A stretch of DNA of 64,000 nt from Mugil cephalus (taxonomy: Eukaryota > Chordata > Actinopteri > Mugiliformes > Mugilidae). This document shows positions 46,611 through 59,126 of this stretch, piece by piece (positions within the stretch are counted from its first letter, which is position 1; every line of letters begins with the position of its first letter). The notes beneath the pieces were generated by a model. The model ran no database searches and was not told where the DNA came from. It saw only the letters and a program-made list of their open reading frames with translations. The position numbers were made by a program, and so were the translations under genes. The stretch is taken from the NCBI RefSeq assembly GCF_022458985.1, contig NC_061782.1, positions 24,069,672 to 24,133,671 of the forward strand, given 5' to 3'.

Positions 46611-49600
46611 AGACTCTATAATGTGAATGTTAAGATCCAGGTTTGGGTCTCAGACTCTGCTGCGCCAGACATGATTATTTTCATTTACTTATGTAATCTG
46701 TCTCTCATGAGTCATCAGCTAACTAACTTAACTAATCAACTGATACGTCATTTCAGAGCTGATTTCCCAGAGTGTAGATAAAATGGAACAACATTAACTG
46801 TTAACGCTATGCGACATGTTATGCGTGTAATGGAAGTGAAAGTAAAAATGGAAGCAGCTGTGATCTATATTCTAACACATGCCTGCTTGTCAGTGACTTA
46901 CAGATAATGAACACCTCATACAGAGCATTTCAGCAACTTTCATCTCTGCGACACAACAAACAGCAGACAGACGATATTAGTAGCTAGCTGGTGAACGTAG
47001 GGAAGCATTTAGTAGTGACAGATATATCCTTGGTAAGAATCAAAAATAGCGCTAAAAGTAGGGTGACTATTGAATTTTCTTTTGCTTTATGTCTCTTAAG
47101 TTAAACACACAGTAAGGTTCAGAAATGAGTCATACATGACTGTGTTTCTGCTCCTTTCCTTACACTTTAGAAAAAACAAGAGCTGATCACAAAGCCTGAA
47201 AAGACTTGGAAAATGTTGCAATGCAATTTGCTACAGTGGTGGATTGAACTGTTGCAGGAAAACTCTGCCACCTACTCACAGTGGATCCATTCACCTTCAC
47301 AAAGACACCTGTGCACTGTTAAATAATAAAGTATGTACACAAATACAGATGCAACCTTTGACAGCTGGTGCAGGATCCACTGATTGGATATGAAAGGAAA
47401 CTGAGGTGAGAGGACAGCACATTCAAACTGACACAAACATATGGAGGTGAAAACTCACCCCATAAATATTTCACTACACTGCACGGAGAAGTCAAAGGTG
47501 CTTCAAATACCACAGCCTGGAGTGTTTTCCTTTACAAAATTTTACCGGTGACAAAATACTGACTGAGCACAGGTTGAGGCTTGGTCTTCAGTCTTTCGTT
47601 CACAAAGACAACAGAGGTTTTCGGGTAAATGCCACAAATGGACTTCATGAGGATTACATTGAAAATCTCAGTAAACCCATTTTATCAGGGTTTAATCACT
47701 TGAAATTATGAGAGGATGCCTGCAGTCTTCAGAAACACACGCCCATATGTGGCCTCACGCTGCAAGGTGAGATGTGACAAGATGGTGCTTCACATGAAGG
47801 TGGAACCACTGGAATTTTATTCAACTGTTTGAACTTTGACAGAAAAGAACTTAAGAGATATCAATAAACATAGACGTATCAAAAGAATCGTTGTACCTGC
47901 TTAAATCTAGAAATCAGCCTTACTCTGTCCAGTCTAACCACGCTTTAGGTTTGTTAGGAAACACTTCTTCAACCTGTAGCACTTACAAATGCACCCGTAC
48001 ATGTTAGGCATTAATTACTACTTAAGCATGACAGACAGACTTATTCAGGAATCCCCTTGTGTTGTTGAGGGTTGAATCTTTTGTTAACAGCAGCCCCTTG
48101 GGTCCTGACTTCCCCGAGTGTAAGCTAGACGCAGTTGGATGGTCAGGGATTCCATCCACACTGAGATAATGTTTCATTTCTTCATATCTACAACTGATTA
48201 TGACACCAGATATGATGTGTGTATAGAGGATTTGATTCTTTTAAAAGCACCTTTGATAGACCAGGCCTGAACTGAATGGGACGGTTATGGCAATGCATGC
48301 CAACTGATAACAGTTTTTTAGAGAAATGTTCACTGGTAGTAACAGCATGAAATACATTTGAAACGGGGCGATGGTCCATCTGACGTGACATCATTTTGTG
48401 AAGCCTAATCCTAAAGCCTCCAATTTCTTGTCAAACTCTAATCAAACAGAATAAACAAATACCATTTCATCACTGACCAATAATAATCACAGCGCCATTC
48501 TGCTGACATATCTAGTGCTGCAGACAGAAGATGATCTAATAAAACAGATGATAACATACTGCATCCTGTGGTTTCAGGCGCCAGTGTCTAAACTCTGAAA
48601 CTGGCAGTTTGATTAGCTGCATGCACGGAATGAGACTATGATCCAGTGTAGTTATTTTTTAGTTTTTGCGCCATACATATGAGGAGTTTTCTCTCATGTA
48701 ATGAACAACTACTGAACACATTTTAAACAAAATTTATGACTGTGATGTGCAGAAGAGTAATAGGGACACAGTCATGGAGGACCACCCAGTTGTGTGCACT
48801 GTCTGTATCAGTTATATTGCCACATCATGAAGTCCAAATGGCGCACTATCAGACTCATAATTTGGTAAAAAAATAAATTGTAGGATAGTTCAGGCTAGTC
48901 GTTTTCTGCATTACACTGTCAAACAGTGTGAAAACCAGGTATAAATGTCTGCTTTTGAGTAGTTTCAAATACTTCAGGCTGTAACTTAGCAGTCCATCAA
49001 TACCTGAAGCAGGTGACAACTCATTTTAGCCAGAGAAGACAGATGGTTATTTATGGATCACCATTCTTTGAGGAAAGAAAACACAACAGACTTTCTCTGA
49101 TTACAGGTGAGCATCTGGTGGTTAATAGACCCTAGTGATACAGGATTCTGATGGCCAACACTCACAGATGTTCCTACGTAAACACCAACTCCCCACCAGT
49201 CTTTTTCTAGAAACTACTTGGATGAAACGTCTTCCAAACACTCCACAAGTCCAGCTGCCTGTGCTTCAGTTTGTTTTGGGTACTTTAACGTACCATGTCT
49301 AGAGTTAATCCAGCATAGAGTTAAGGAGTTCAAGAATGCAATTTTTTTCATGTCACTTAGACTGAGACTTTTGTATTGCATTTATAGCTAAACACCAGCA
49401 GTGCACAATAGAATGCAAAATAATCTGGCAGGGATTTCATGGGTGATGGACAGAAGAGGAACAGCAACACCATCTGAGTGCGTGGAGTTGATTTTCAATC
49501 AAATGCCTCGACTTGACTGTGTTTATGCAGTTAGGTGCAGGGGTATTTCTTTTCTCTGTATCAGTCAAGCAATGCATAATGACACCGAAATTGACTTCTT

Positions 49601-50109
49601 ATAAGTGACATTCACATTCTAAAGAATAACAATCTTTGCTGCAATAGTATTTTATGAGAATCTTTAATGTCATGTTGTTGGAAGGTTTATGACCATCCAA
49701 CAACACCTGGGCAATAATCAGACTTTTCTATAAATCAAGGGGGAGAAAGCAAGTAGATTCAAAAGTGCACAAAGCAACAAAACAAGAAAATTCCCAACCA
49801 AGTAAGTTACTTTGCTTGTTTTTGTTCTGATCTTCTGTTTTACTTGATTTGTATATTGTGACTTATGTACAGCTCTGCTGTGTTCAGTCATTTTACACAG
49901 CAGCTGCATTTTTTTTTTTTTTTTTTTTTTTTACAAATTAGTCAAACTCACAGGCAGAAAGTCCCAATCAAGGAAATTAGACACAGTTTCTTTTTCTCCA
50001 ATCTGCACGACTCCGCATAATTTAAATTATGCACTGTACCTTTCCCTGTTCCCTCCTCTTCGATACGCTCCCCTTCTTCCCTTTCTTTTCCCATCTCATT
50101 GTCCTTCAT
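46611..50109. other. Non-coding stretch
   Basis: No gene, RNA gene or transposon end recognised. A long poly(T) lies at 49,909-49,932. Confidence 0.4.
49909..49932. repeat. Poly(T) tract
   Basis: About 24 consecutive T, possibly the tail of a minus-strand retroposed copy. Confidence 0.85.
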
Positions 50110-50205
50110 CTTCTGAGTGAATGGGTAGATGTGTATGTGACTATACAGCTCTTTGAGGACCAATAGGTAGAAAGGTGCTATATAAAAACAAGGCCTTTTA
50201 CCATT
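50110..50205 (+). repeat. Dispersed fish repeat tail (CTCTTTGAGG...GTGCTATATAAA)
   Basis: GAATGGGTAGATGTGTATGTG, CAGCTCTTTGAGGACC and AAAGGTGCTATATAAAAACA match in order the segment at 54,235-54,360. The pattern GCGCTTTGAG...GCGCTATATAAA is widespread in fish genomes. The TATATAAA here is part of the repeat and not a promoter call. Confidence 0.65.
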
Positions 50206-50559
50206 ATCTCCTCTGCCCTTATCTTCCCTCTTCACCACCCTCCCTCCATTTTCCATCTCTCCTCTCTCAGCATCTCCTCAAATCTTATCTTCTGTTTACT
50301 AATTACCTTTGGCGACAACTTTTCATTATTGACATGTCAGTTTAGGGTGGTTATCGGGATGCTCCCAGCATCCCCCACCCACTCCATTCCTCACTATCCA
50401 AAAGCCATCTACACACATTCAGGTTAAAACCACGATTTACTCGTGTTATTGGGGTCATATAAACAAGAACAGAAGGAGTTTTAAGATGACAGATTTTAAA
50501 TACAGGGGAGGTCATATGTTAAAAATGACCCCTTCACCGTTCACTCTATTCCTCTAATA

Positions 50560-50805
50560 CACAGATGTCAACGACCCGCTTGCCAAAATCGACCCTCACA
50601 GGGTCTAATCTCTATAGTTAAGTTAGTTTATTAAATGTGAACATTCTCATGATTTACATGTTCTTCTTTGCACTAAAACAAATAGAAAAAAATCTGTAGT
50701 TATTATTATTTATAGGTTATTGTTCTGTCATCTTACTGGTTCAGCCACTGGAGATCAAATTGGGCCGAATGTGGCCCTGGAACTAAAATGAGTTTGACAC
50801 CCCTG
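50560..50805 (-). mobile_element. hAT-type MITE
   Basis: On the minus strand it begins CAGGGGTGTCAAACTCATTT and continues TAGTTCCAGGGCCACATTCG, CCCAATTTGATCTCC, ending with a degenerate inverted copy (ATGTCAACG near 50,566). Flanks CTCTAATA (50,552-50,559) and CTCTACTA (50,806-50,813) match at 7 of 8 positions, fitting an 8-bp hAT duplication. About 246 bp with no coding capacity. Confidence 0.75.
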
Positions 50806-51711
50806 CTCTACTAAATTGGTGCACCCTCTCCAGTTTCACTGCTTTGAGCCATGCATCTGTTTTTGTGAAGGATAAAGGGCATTTGTCTCTGAGAAAAACT
50901 CATTTTTATTTTTATTTTTTTCTGTCTATCTATTTCACTCTTTTCTACTTCCACTCCTTTCCAATCCTCTAATATATGGTAACCAAGGCCGGTAAATCTT
51001 TGCTTACCTTGTGACACAAAAACAAGCTGAAACAAGATCAAGTGGACTTGACCTGGATGACTTGGAACCTTTACAGACACCCATCCTGCAGTATTTTACA
51101 TGTCAAAGGATGGAGGCCTCAGCTGGACTTTACCTTGCCTCCCTTGTCTATGCAGCTGGCTCATCTGGATGCTTGAACATGCACCTTTCCTCTCCTCCTC
51201 CTCCTCTACCCACAACAGTTCCTATTATGAACCCACTTTTATGCCATCTGGAAACCATCGATAACTAATGGCGACACAGGAGTCTTTAAGAATTCTCATA
51301 ACACCTTCAAACCTGTAGCAAGTGAGGCAGACTAGCTCTGTTCCTAGTACATGAGGGGATCAACCGAGGCTATGCTCTGGATAACAGATGGTGAACCCTG
51401 TGACTTGAATGACATTCCACTAGGCTGCTGGACACTAAATGTGTGGTTAACATTTTGATCATTCAAGCTGTTTGTGCAGTATTAAGATTAGTAATCATTC
51501 ACCAAGATACAGAGGAAGTTTGTTTTCTGAGCTATGGACCTGATTACAGATGACTGCCAAAAGCTGTTTCAACTGTTCATGTCCTATGCATATATACTAA
51601 TAAGTATTTTCCTTATTAGTGTTCTGTATATATAAAGAGAGAAAACAACAATCACCAAAAGACCTTGAGTGCTAACAAGAAAGAGAAAAGGAGGAATGAT
51701 GAGACGTGTGA

Positions 51712-51749
51712 CATCGTCATTTACACCCGCAGAGGTGTAAATGACGATG
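51712..51749. repeat. Perfect hairpin, 16-bp arms
   Basis: CATCGTCATTTACACC (51,712-51,727) pairs exactly with GGTGTAAATGACGATG (51,734-51,749) across the loop CGCAGA. Confidence 0.92.
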
Positions 51750-52894
51750 AAAGGAGGCTTTGGTGCCTCTGAAGCGAGGCACTTTCAAACAGGACATTTA
51801 TAATTTTCAGTATTTTTAGCCCTCTGAATTAGCATGGCTGAATTGTGAATTCAGTTTTCGCAGCAAAGACCAGATGGATCGCACTGCAGCTGTAGTGGTT
51901 TACTGGTGGTGGATGGATTTCTTTCCTGAGGCAGTGTGTTCTCTGCGCAGCGCTGAGGGCCATGCTGCATGATCATTGACGATACTTTTGGGCAGAGTGC
52001 AAGAATATCCGCTAGCCTGTGTTGTTTTCCATCAGGATGCGTTTAAACCTAATCCAAGCCTTCCTCCCTCAGGTAGACCTGCGAGCTGTTTTGACTTGAA
52101 TATCAAATCGGCCTCTGCTGTAAGTGTCTCCAAAGGGGGGAGGGACTCTGTATCTCCTTTCCCTATTAACATAGTCAGCAGCTGTGAAAGGGCAGAGCAC
52201 AGGCCGCCTGGAGATTTATCAGAATGTCACCGTCATACGCCACATTAGCCCTGACACGAGACGCATGCACAGAAATACACACATTTTCTAGCTGCAACAC
52301 TTCAGACGCTGGTCAAGCCAGGGTCAGACTCATGTGTCAGAAGCAGTCATTTCATTCCAACAAGCTACACAGGTTGCGCACAGTCTGTGTGTGTGTTTCT
52401 ATGCCGTTATATATGTTCGAGGATTCTTTCCAGTAAGAATGGTGTATTCTTACGAATGTATTTGCTTATCCAGAATTCGCTTTTCAGTCGTTTGATCGGG
52501 ACACAAACAGAGGTTTACCAACACAGTGTTTCCTTTCAGAAAGCAACCAACCAGTACATCAAAGACTGGCGTGCGCTCTGCAGCTTCTCAAGTCATTAAA
52601 CACTCTCTTTTATCACAAACACACACCTCAGGCTGCATCAGTGCTGTCAGCTGAATCAGTGTCTGTTACAGGGATGCTGCAACATCTTTCATATTCTATC
52701 TATCTATCACAACCAACGATCTTTATCAGTTTTAAATGTATGTGGCAGCGTTGGTTCCAGATATGGTTACATATGTAACCTATAATGCATCATCTTGACT
52801 TTACACCCAAACAACTATCCAGACTTTGATTTATAACTCCTTCACAATTCCTTAATTTAATTTACTAGATTATCTTAAATTTTATTTTAATCTT

Positions 52895-52990
52895 ATTTTA
52901 TTTTATCTCTTTTAAGAGTCGTTTTTATGTCCAACTAAGCTCCTGTGACCAAGTAATTGCCCCTTGTAGATCATTAAAGTCTAAAAAAAA
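52895..52990 (+). mobile_element. LINE 3' tail fragment
   Basis: AAGAGTCGTTTTTATGTCC, CTCCTGTGACCAAGTAATTG and TGTAGATCATTAAAGTCTAA parallel the tail at 13,390-13,480 (AAGAGTGTTTACTTTTATGT...GTAATTTCCC...GATCATTAAAGTC). Confidence 0.6.
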
Positions 52991-53589
52991 GTTGTGAATC
53001 AAACACACAAGCCCCCAAATCATTCTGATTTGCACTGAAGTAGTTTTATCGCGGTAACCGTGTGTTAGGAGAAATATGTTATTGTATATAGGTTATTTCC
53101 GGTGTCACCACGCCGTCAACTTTTCCTGCGCTCACACTGGCATGTGGAAGTTATCAAGCCTTCAAATGTGGCTATTAAACTGTGCTATCTGGCAGTTTAT
53201 TGCTCTGCGACTGCGACTGGCTGAACAGAACTTTATCATTTGCGTCAGGTTTTATTGAAAGAGTTGAGTCGTATATTTAGTAACACCCATGATTCCCGAT
53301 GGCAACGTGATTGAAGAAGGCCCTCAGCCGTCTTAGTCACGCTGTCAGTCATGATCCCGCCGCCTTTGCAGTTTATGCCCTGCTCCCGTGCCAAATAGAA
53401 TGGAAAAAAAGGGAAATAAGAAAAAAATATAAAAAACACAAAAATCTCTAAACTCTAACTCTAACCACGAAATATAAATGAAAAAAAAATGAAAATAAGG
53501 TATTTATTCAAAAGAATTCCAAAGTGAATCAATAATATCTTTCAGCCGAAATGGACTTTCCCTACACTTTCAGTTTGAATACAATTTTG

Positions 53590-54130
53590 TATTTTTCTGG
53601 CCCAGCTTTGGCTCCATAGATAGATAGAGGTGGTGAGGGTGGTGAGGTTCATCCATCAACAGCTCAGTGTTCTCCTCTCTACCACTAACTCAAAAGTATC
53701 CAGTCTGGTAAAAGATCTCCAGCATCTTACTAACCACACTGAAGGACCAACTTCCTCAGGAAGTAGAGTCACTCCATCCTGGTCCTCCAGATCTGTCCAC
53801 CAGCCCTCTACACTCCTCCTCCCCCCGTCCACCGCTTATACATCCTACAACTGCAGAGTCATCGGAAAACGTCTGTAGGTGACATGACCCTGAGTTGTGC
53901 TGAAAGTCAGTGGTGAACAAGGTAAACAGGAGCAAAGAAAGCACAGTGTGGGGCTCCCACATCACTCACCACCACATCAGACAGGACATGACTCAACCAG
54001 ACAAGCTCTGGTCCGTCTGTCAGGTAGTCAGTGATTTAGGAGGCAGTATGCATGCCGACACCCAGCGACAAGAGCTTCTCACCCAGCAACAAAGGCTGGT
54101 GACTGTGATTCTCACTGAGCCTCCACCACC
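53590..54130 (-). mobile_element. LINE reverse-transcriptase fragment (CR1/L2/Rex-like)
   Basis: On the minus strand, broken frames read SLLLFTLFTTDFQ followed in another frame by the catalytic-box-like LQTFSDDSAVVGCISGG, then EEECRGLVD. This matches the order (PQG..LSP.LFTLYT.DF, then ADDSAVVG) of fish non-LTR reverse transcriptase domains 4 and 5. Several frameshifts and stops show a dead, 5'-truncated copy. Clade assignment is tentative. Confidence 0.65.
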
Positions 54131-54234
54131 ATCCAGGTGTGAGTGAGGAGCTGCAGCAGATAGACGACAACGTCATCCATCCCCAGACACAGCTGGTAGG
54201 CGGGTCTGAAGATGATGTCCCAGTGCAACTGGCA

Positions 54235-54360
54235 CTGGTGCATGAATGTGTGTGTGCTTGTGTGAGCGAATGGGTGAATGTGTCTCTGACTGTAAAAGCG
54301 CTTTGAGTACCTTTGAGTAGGTAGAAAAGCGCTATATAAAAGCAAGACCGTTCACCATTT
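54235..54360 (+). repeat. Dispersed fish repeat tail, second copy
   Basis: GAATGGGTGAATGTGTCTCTG, AAAAGCGCTTTGAGTACC and AGAAAAGCGCTATATAAAAG. Same family and orientation as 50,110-50,205. Confidence 0.7.
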
Positions 54361-55814
54361 AAACCATGATAATGGGAACACATCTTAGTAACAGTATTAG
54401 ATTTGGCAAATCAGGATGGACTCTCAGGAAGTGCTCAGATGCAAACCAGGTATGGAGAGGTCCTGGATGCCACTGTGCAGTTATCCACCTTGGTTGCTAA
54501 GGAGAAGGAAAAGGCTCCTGTGGAGTAAACCCCGGGTCCCCAGGAGGGGGGTCCGCTACTCCCACACACCTCTTCTGCTTCACGGTTGTGAGGCAACACG
54601 AAAAAAAGGAACGTGCTGTTCTTGCCTGTGAAGATTGATGAGGCAGCAAGACTGATGAACTGATAACATCTTAGCTGACACCAAATTACACTTCCCCCCT
54701 TGCAGTATATGTTCACTAACAGATCCTGATAAGCTACAAAACATAAAAAGTATAATCTTTAGCGTCATTAGCGTCATCTTCCAAATACTTGCTTTATCGA
54801 ACCAACAGTAAAAAACCTTGAAATGTTTCTTTGAATTGAAATGGCACCTTAGCATTAAAAACATTACTTTAAGATTCATTTCATTTAGTTTCATTCTCTG
54901 TGACAACTCTGGTTATTGGTTCTGTTGGGGAATTTGATTTATAACAAATAAACTGTTCATATATTTAAGAAGAAATATTTGATTATAAATTTAGAAATGT
55001 GTTGTTTTCATCATCATAATCAGCATCAATCTTTATTTCAGACTTGGATCAGTCCATATAAATATACTACAGGAGCAGCAACAGGAAGAAAGAAAATAAA
55101 TTAAAAAGAGTAAAAACATCAATGAAAGACTCTCTCCATTACCAGCAGACTGGAGACTGGAGAAGTTCACGCTACTGCTCTCATTAGACGTGGCTAGAGC
55201 CTTAATAATGTCATTTTATTTTAGCACTCATCCACCTGTGGAGTTTCAGCAGAATTCTAAGTGCATCGTTGTAAGTCACCTGTAATTTGTTAAACTTAGC
55301 CTAATTGTAGCTACACTACAAGTGGGCACTATACATTGGGCTGCAATAGGCTTTAAATTTTCAGAATACATAGAATTTCTGTGTCAACATATTTGCTTGT
55401 GCATACAATTCACAGTACTGTCGCTGAATGTCATCATCAGCTCTCAGATACCTTAGACTGCAGCACATGCACAGACATGAACTTTGTGTTCTGTATCCAG
55501 CACTGATTTTACATCAGCATTTCCAGCTCTACTTTATTTCTTATCAACCCTATTTCTGTCCCACGGTTCTGCTGCACCCTCAGTCCCCAGCGGGAAACCT
55601 CCTCTGCCAAAAGCTGCTGATCCAGTCACCGCCCAAAAGATTTTAATCATGTACGTGAACACCTTTAGCGTACAGTTGTTTCTTAACATTTATTGTGTAT
55701 TAAAGGTGTGCTGTGTTCAGCGCACACATCAAAGCTTCATGGACGTCACTGAATGACACCGGACAGATAATCTCTCATCTCTCAGTCCTCATTTCTCAAA
55801 CACCAGGATTCCTG
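54361..55814. other. Non-coding stretch upstream of the receptor pseudogene
   Basis: No gene recognised. Frames of up to 108 codons have no domain. TTTATTTCAGACTTGGATCAG near 55,032 may belong to a LINE 3' region. Confidence 0.35.
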
Positions 55815-56375
55815 CTGAAGAATGGAACGTTTGAACGTCAACCCACTGATCATCATTTGCATTTGCATCAGCCTTCCTTTCACCTGAGTGGCCATACACT
55901 CGCTGTCTTCTCTGCTGAGTGTATTGTGACTGGTGTATGTATTGACATACTTAGCTGGATAACTGACTGTGACTGGAGGTGCTGTACATGGAGGAAGTGA
56001 ATGTTAACAGATACTTTTACAATGTTTTCCTGCAGGTCTGAAAGGATCCCAGTGTTCCAGTCTATGTCATCAACCTTCTTATTTTTGGCATCATTCAGCT
56101 CCTCTGCACGATTATATAGGTTGCAAAAGAAAACTGAACCATTTTTTATTATTATTATTTCAGATTATGGTGTTGATCAGTTCTACATCCTAAAACATGC
56201 TCGGCAATAAAGCTTCTTCTGATTGGGATTACACACTGCTGCCAGTAGCTTCTGATAACTCTAGCTTCTGATAACTCTAGCTTCCTCATCGTGCTTCAGA
56301 TTCTTCTTGCAGACTTGATTTTGTACATTTTATACATTTTCACACAACCTTTTGGCCTCACTGTGTTGTTGTAGA
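55815..56375 (+). pseudogene. GPCR pseudogene, decayed tandem copy of the downstream receptor
   Basis: Three blocks align in order with the intact receptor at 58,090-59,126. (1) 55,822-55,912: an ATGGAA start after CACCAGGATTC, jumping to TTTGCATCAGCCTTCC of TM1 with an in-frame stop; most of the N-terminal exon is deleted. (2) Acceptor TTTTCCTGCAG, then 56,036-56,120, matching TM2 (ATCAACCTTCTTATT; ATTCAGCTCCTCTGC) but with a TGA as second codon and a later TAG. (3) 56,291-56,373, matching TM7 and tail (CTTGCAGACTTGATTTTGTAC; TTTTGGCCTCACTGTG). TM3 to TM6 are missing. A 19-bp duplication (TAGCTTCTGATAACTC twice) sits at the deletion scar. Confidence 0.8.
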
Positions 56376-58067
56376 CTATAACTATAGCAAAGAAGGTAAA
56401 CTCTTTCAGTTCTGTCAGGAGTACAGTTTGTCTTCTAGCTGCCACGCATACATCACACTCTATGCAAAAGAAGGTGGAGATAACCGTCAAACTGGATTAA
56501 TATCATGTGTTGGAGGATGTTTTGCTCCTTCCTGACCCCTCTGATGAACACGCAATAATGTTCGATATCTCACTTCCTCATATGAATAGATTTAGGGGAC
56601 CAGAAACCTCCCACGTGTCACATTCTGCTGGTGCAGAGGATAGAACCAAGACTAGTGTGAGGAACTCCTTCACGTTTGATCTTGCAACTTTCTGAGGTAA
56701 ATATTGGAAATTTTAAGAAGGAACAAAGACATAAAAAAATTAATTAAAAAAAAAAAGCAATGAAAATAAATCTGTAACAATTAGAACATCATTGGGCTGT
56801 AGATGTGAAGAGCACTGCAGTTAAAACAGTTTTGCTTTATTTCATTTGCACTTTTTCCTCCTGAACTTTTATTAGTATGTGCAGTGTGTAGCCAATGTGA
56901 CTGTGTCACCAGTGGTGCGGGGAGTAATCCCACATATTGCTTAAATTGACTAAAAAAATATTGCAAAAATCTAATTCCTGCATTCCAGTTTTGATACAAT
57001 TAAATGTTCAGTGACAATGTTGCAGTGACATTTATGCTCATAAATAATATATCTAGATATGGTTTTCTGTGGTAATTTGTTGTAAGTACTTTTAATTCAT
57101 TAGTTAATATTTTGTATAGAGTTGAAACTCGTGAGGATTTTCTGCTGCAGACCGTGAGCGGAGCAGGATCCACTGATCAGTTAGACTATAAAAGACTGGT
57201 CTTCACATAGTCACCCTGATAGTGTTGCCAGATTGGGCAGTTTTCTATCTTATTTTGCAGTTAAAAATAGAACTGGACCATCTGGGAGCCAGAACAACTC
57301 TGATCTGGAGTTTCTGAGTTGAGAACTGATTGCTCTCCTACACAGACTGGGGTCCAATGAATTCATATGTGCAGTCTGTATGTGGTGATAGACAGAAGAG
57401 TAACAGTGATGTAGGCAAACATGTCAACTATAACACTTTGTTCTCTAGAAGCGGGCGGTTTAGATTCCACTGTCGAGTCTGTTGTAAATGATTTTCGTGG
57501 CTTAATAGCTTTAAAGGACAAACAGGTAATATAAGTATCTGCCTATGAGTGACTACATGATGTCATCAGATGCCTGCATAGGAGACAGATGTGATTACTT
57601 GGTGGTAGTTGGAAAATTTCTGTGTAGCTGCATTGATTTCTACCAATGTAAGCAATCTGGGTGGTAAAACTACTAAACAAAACATCAGTCTAACATTTTG
57701 GATGGTTTTGTGTGTGTGTTGGTGATCTTTTAGCTGCTAGTAGACAGCTCTTACCTGCTGTCTCAGCACACTACTGGTGCTTTGTGTGGTTGTGTGTGTG
57801 TATCTCATTCACCTGAATTCTGCTTTTGTGTTTGTTTATTTGGGCGTTACACTCTGTAGCTTTATTACTGTCTGTTATTTCTGCTAATGGGTTTGCAAAT
57901 ATGTAAAGAAATCCTCATCAAAAAGTAGCCTTAGTGTCCCATAGTGAAACCTTCCGCACAAGCACCTTTGTCTAACCAAATGGGAAAACCTTAGAAGTGT
58001 TCAAAATGAATCAAAACATCTGAAGACTGTGAGTATCATTGCAATCTATATGTTTCTTATCTCCCAG
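56376..58067. other. Region between pseudogene and receptor; likely 5' region of the receptor
   Basis: No coding exon recognised. It includes a TATA-like CTATAAAAG at 57,186-57,194. An acceptor-like TTATCTCCCAG ends at 58,067, so at least one upstream non-coding exon of the receptor is expected in or before this stretch. Confidence 0.4.
57186..57194 (+). promoter_or_regulatory. Candidate TATA box for the receptor gene
   Basis: CTATAAAAG in a locally less AT-rich context, about 0.9 kb before the receptor start codon. Position fits a promoter for an upstream 5' untranslated exon, but nothing in the sequence proves use. Confidence 0.2.
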
Positions 58068-58089
58068 GCACCGGGATTCACATTCAAGA

Positions 58090-59126
58090 ATGGAAGATCT
58101 GAACAACAGCAACAGCTCATGGGACCAAAATTATGATACCAACATCAGCGCTGGCAATTCCAGCATCAGATATGGCTGCTATAATGGCAACGAAGGATTC
58201 ATCGTATATGTGGTCTCATGGATCGTTATTTGCGTCGGACTGCCTTTGACCCTATTGGCCGTCTATGCCGTTTCTTCTTGGGTGAGTTCATTACAACTGA
58301 GGACGAGATGAAGTTCAGAGTTTACAAATGCTTTGCCCAATTTTGACAATATTTTCCTGCAGAGCCGAAACGATCACAGTGCTCACATCTACGCCACCAA
58401 CCTCCTCATTTCTGATCTAATTCAGCTCTGCTGCATGATTGCTTGGGTGGCAGGCGAGAAATGCAAGGAAATGCTTTTTTTGTACTTTTTTGGTGTGTTT
58501 TCCAGCGTTGGCTTCATGGTGTGTATTTCCCTGGAAAGGTAACTCTCTCCCTGATACAGTTGGTGTGTAACTACATCGATGTCTAACCATTTTCTAAGTA
58601 TATAATTATGTTGTTCCTAAAAGACTGTACATGCGTGTGTGTCTTTCGTTGCAGGTACCTGGTCATTGCGTGGCCGCTGTGGTACAGATGTAGACGAACC
58701 ATCAAAAACTATGTGGTGACCTGCACCATCGTCTGGGTCCTCCCTCTTATTTTTGTCCTGCTGTGCTTTTACACTAAAGACCGTATCCAATTAACCATCA
58801 TTGCTGTCTTCCTCTTCCTCCCCCTCCCCCTGTTCATCTTCTTCCTGCGTGGGACTCTTAAAGCCCTATCTGCATCCCTCAGTGTCCCCACCGATGAAAA
58901 ACGCAGAATTGTGGCAGTTTTGGTTGTGATTCTGCTTATTTACACACTGCTGTTCCTGCCCTGCATCATTTTGTCACTGGCAGCAGCCGAAATGAGCCAC
59001 GGCTACAGAATGATAACTTTCATTCTTACGCAGATCAGTCCTCTTGCAGATCTGATTTTGTACATTTTCATCAGAAAAGGTGCCACAGACAAGCTTTTGG
59101 CCTCTCTGTGTTTTTGTAGAATGTAG
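58090..59126 (+). CDS. Class A G-protein-coupled receptor, three coding exons, 279 aa
   Basis: Exons 58,090-58,281, 58,363-58,538 and 58,655-59,126 have GT...AG introns of 81 and 116 bp and join in frame (192+176+472 nt). The ATG at 58,090 is chosen because an acceptor (TCTCCCAG, 58,067) lies just upstream; the frame before it is intronic. The N-terminus has sequons at N5, N8, N18 and N23. Seven hydrophobic spans: about 38-60, 72-93, 101-121, 141-162, 168-188, 206-233 and 241-262. TM2 has NLLISDL (D82). TM3 ends in ERY (122-124), a DRY variant, split by intron 2. C98 and C160 can form the usual disulphide. TM7 has ADLILY (254-259), an NPxxY variant with proline lost. The tail is very short and has CFC. 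AWPLWYRCRR resembles Mas-related and GPR4-like receptors of fish. Ligand is unknown. It should act at the plasma membrane. Confidence 0.88.

Larger units (their letters stand above)
50814..53589. other. Non-coding stretch, possible conserved element
   Basis: No gene recognised. Contains a perfect 16-bp hairpin (51,712-51,749) and, at 51,780-52,230, sequence of even composition with TTATAATTTTC and TAGCATGGCTGAATT words resembling a conserved non-coding element. A LINE tail follows at 52,895. Confidence 0.35.

Noticed and set aside
58039..58089. Upstream extension of the receptor frame (17 extra codons)
   Set aside because: It begins with TTG and crosses an acceptor-like TTATCTCCCAG; the ATG at 58,090 is the first proper start.
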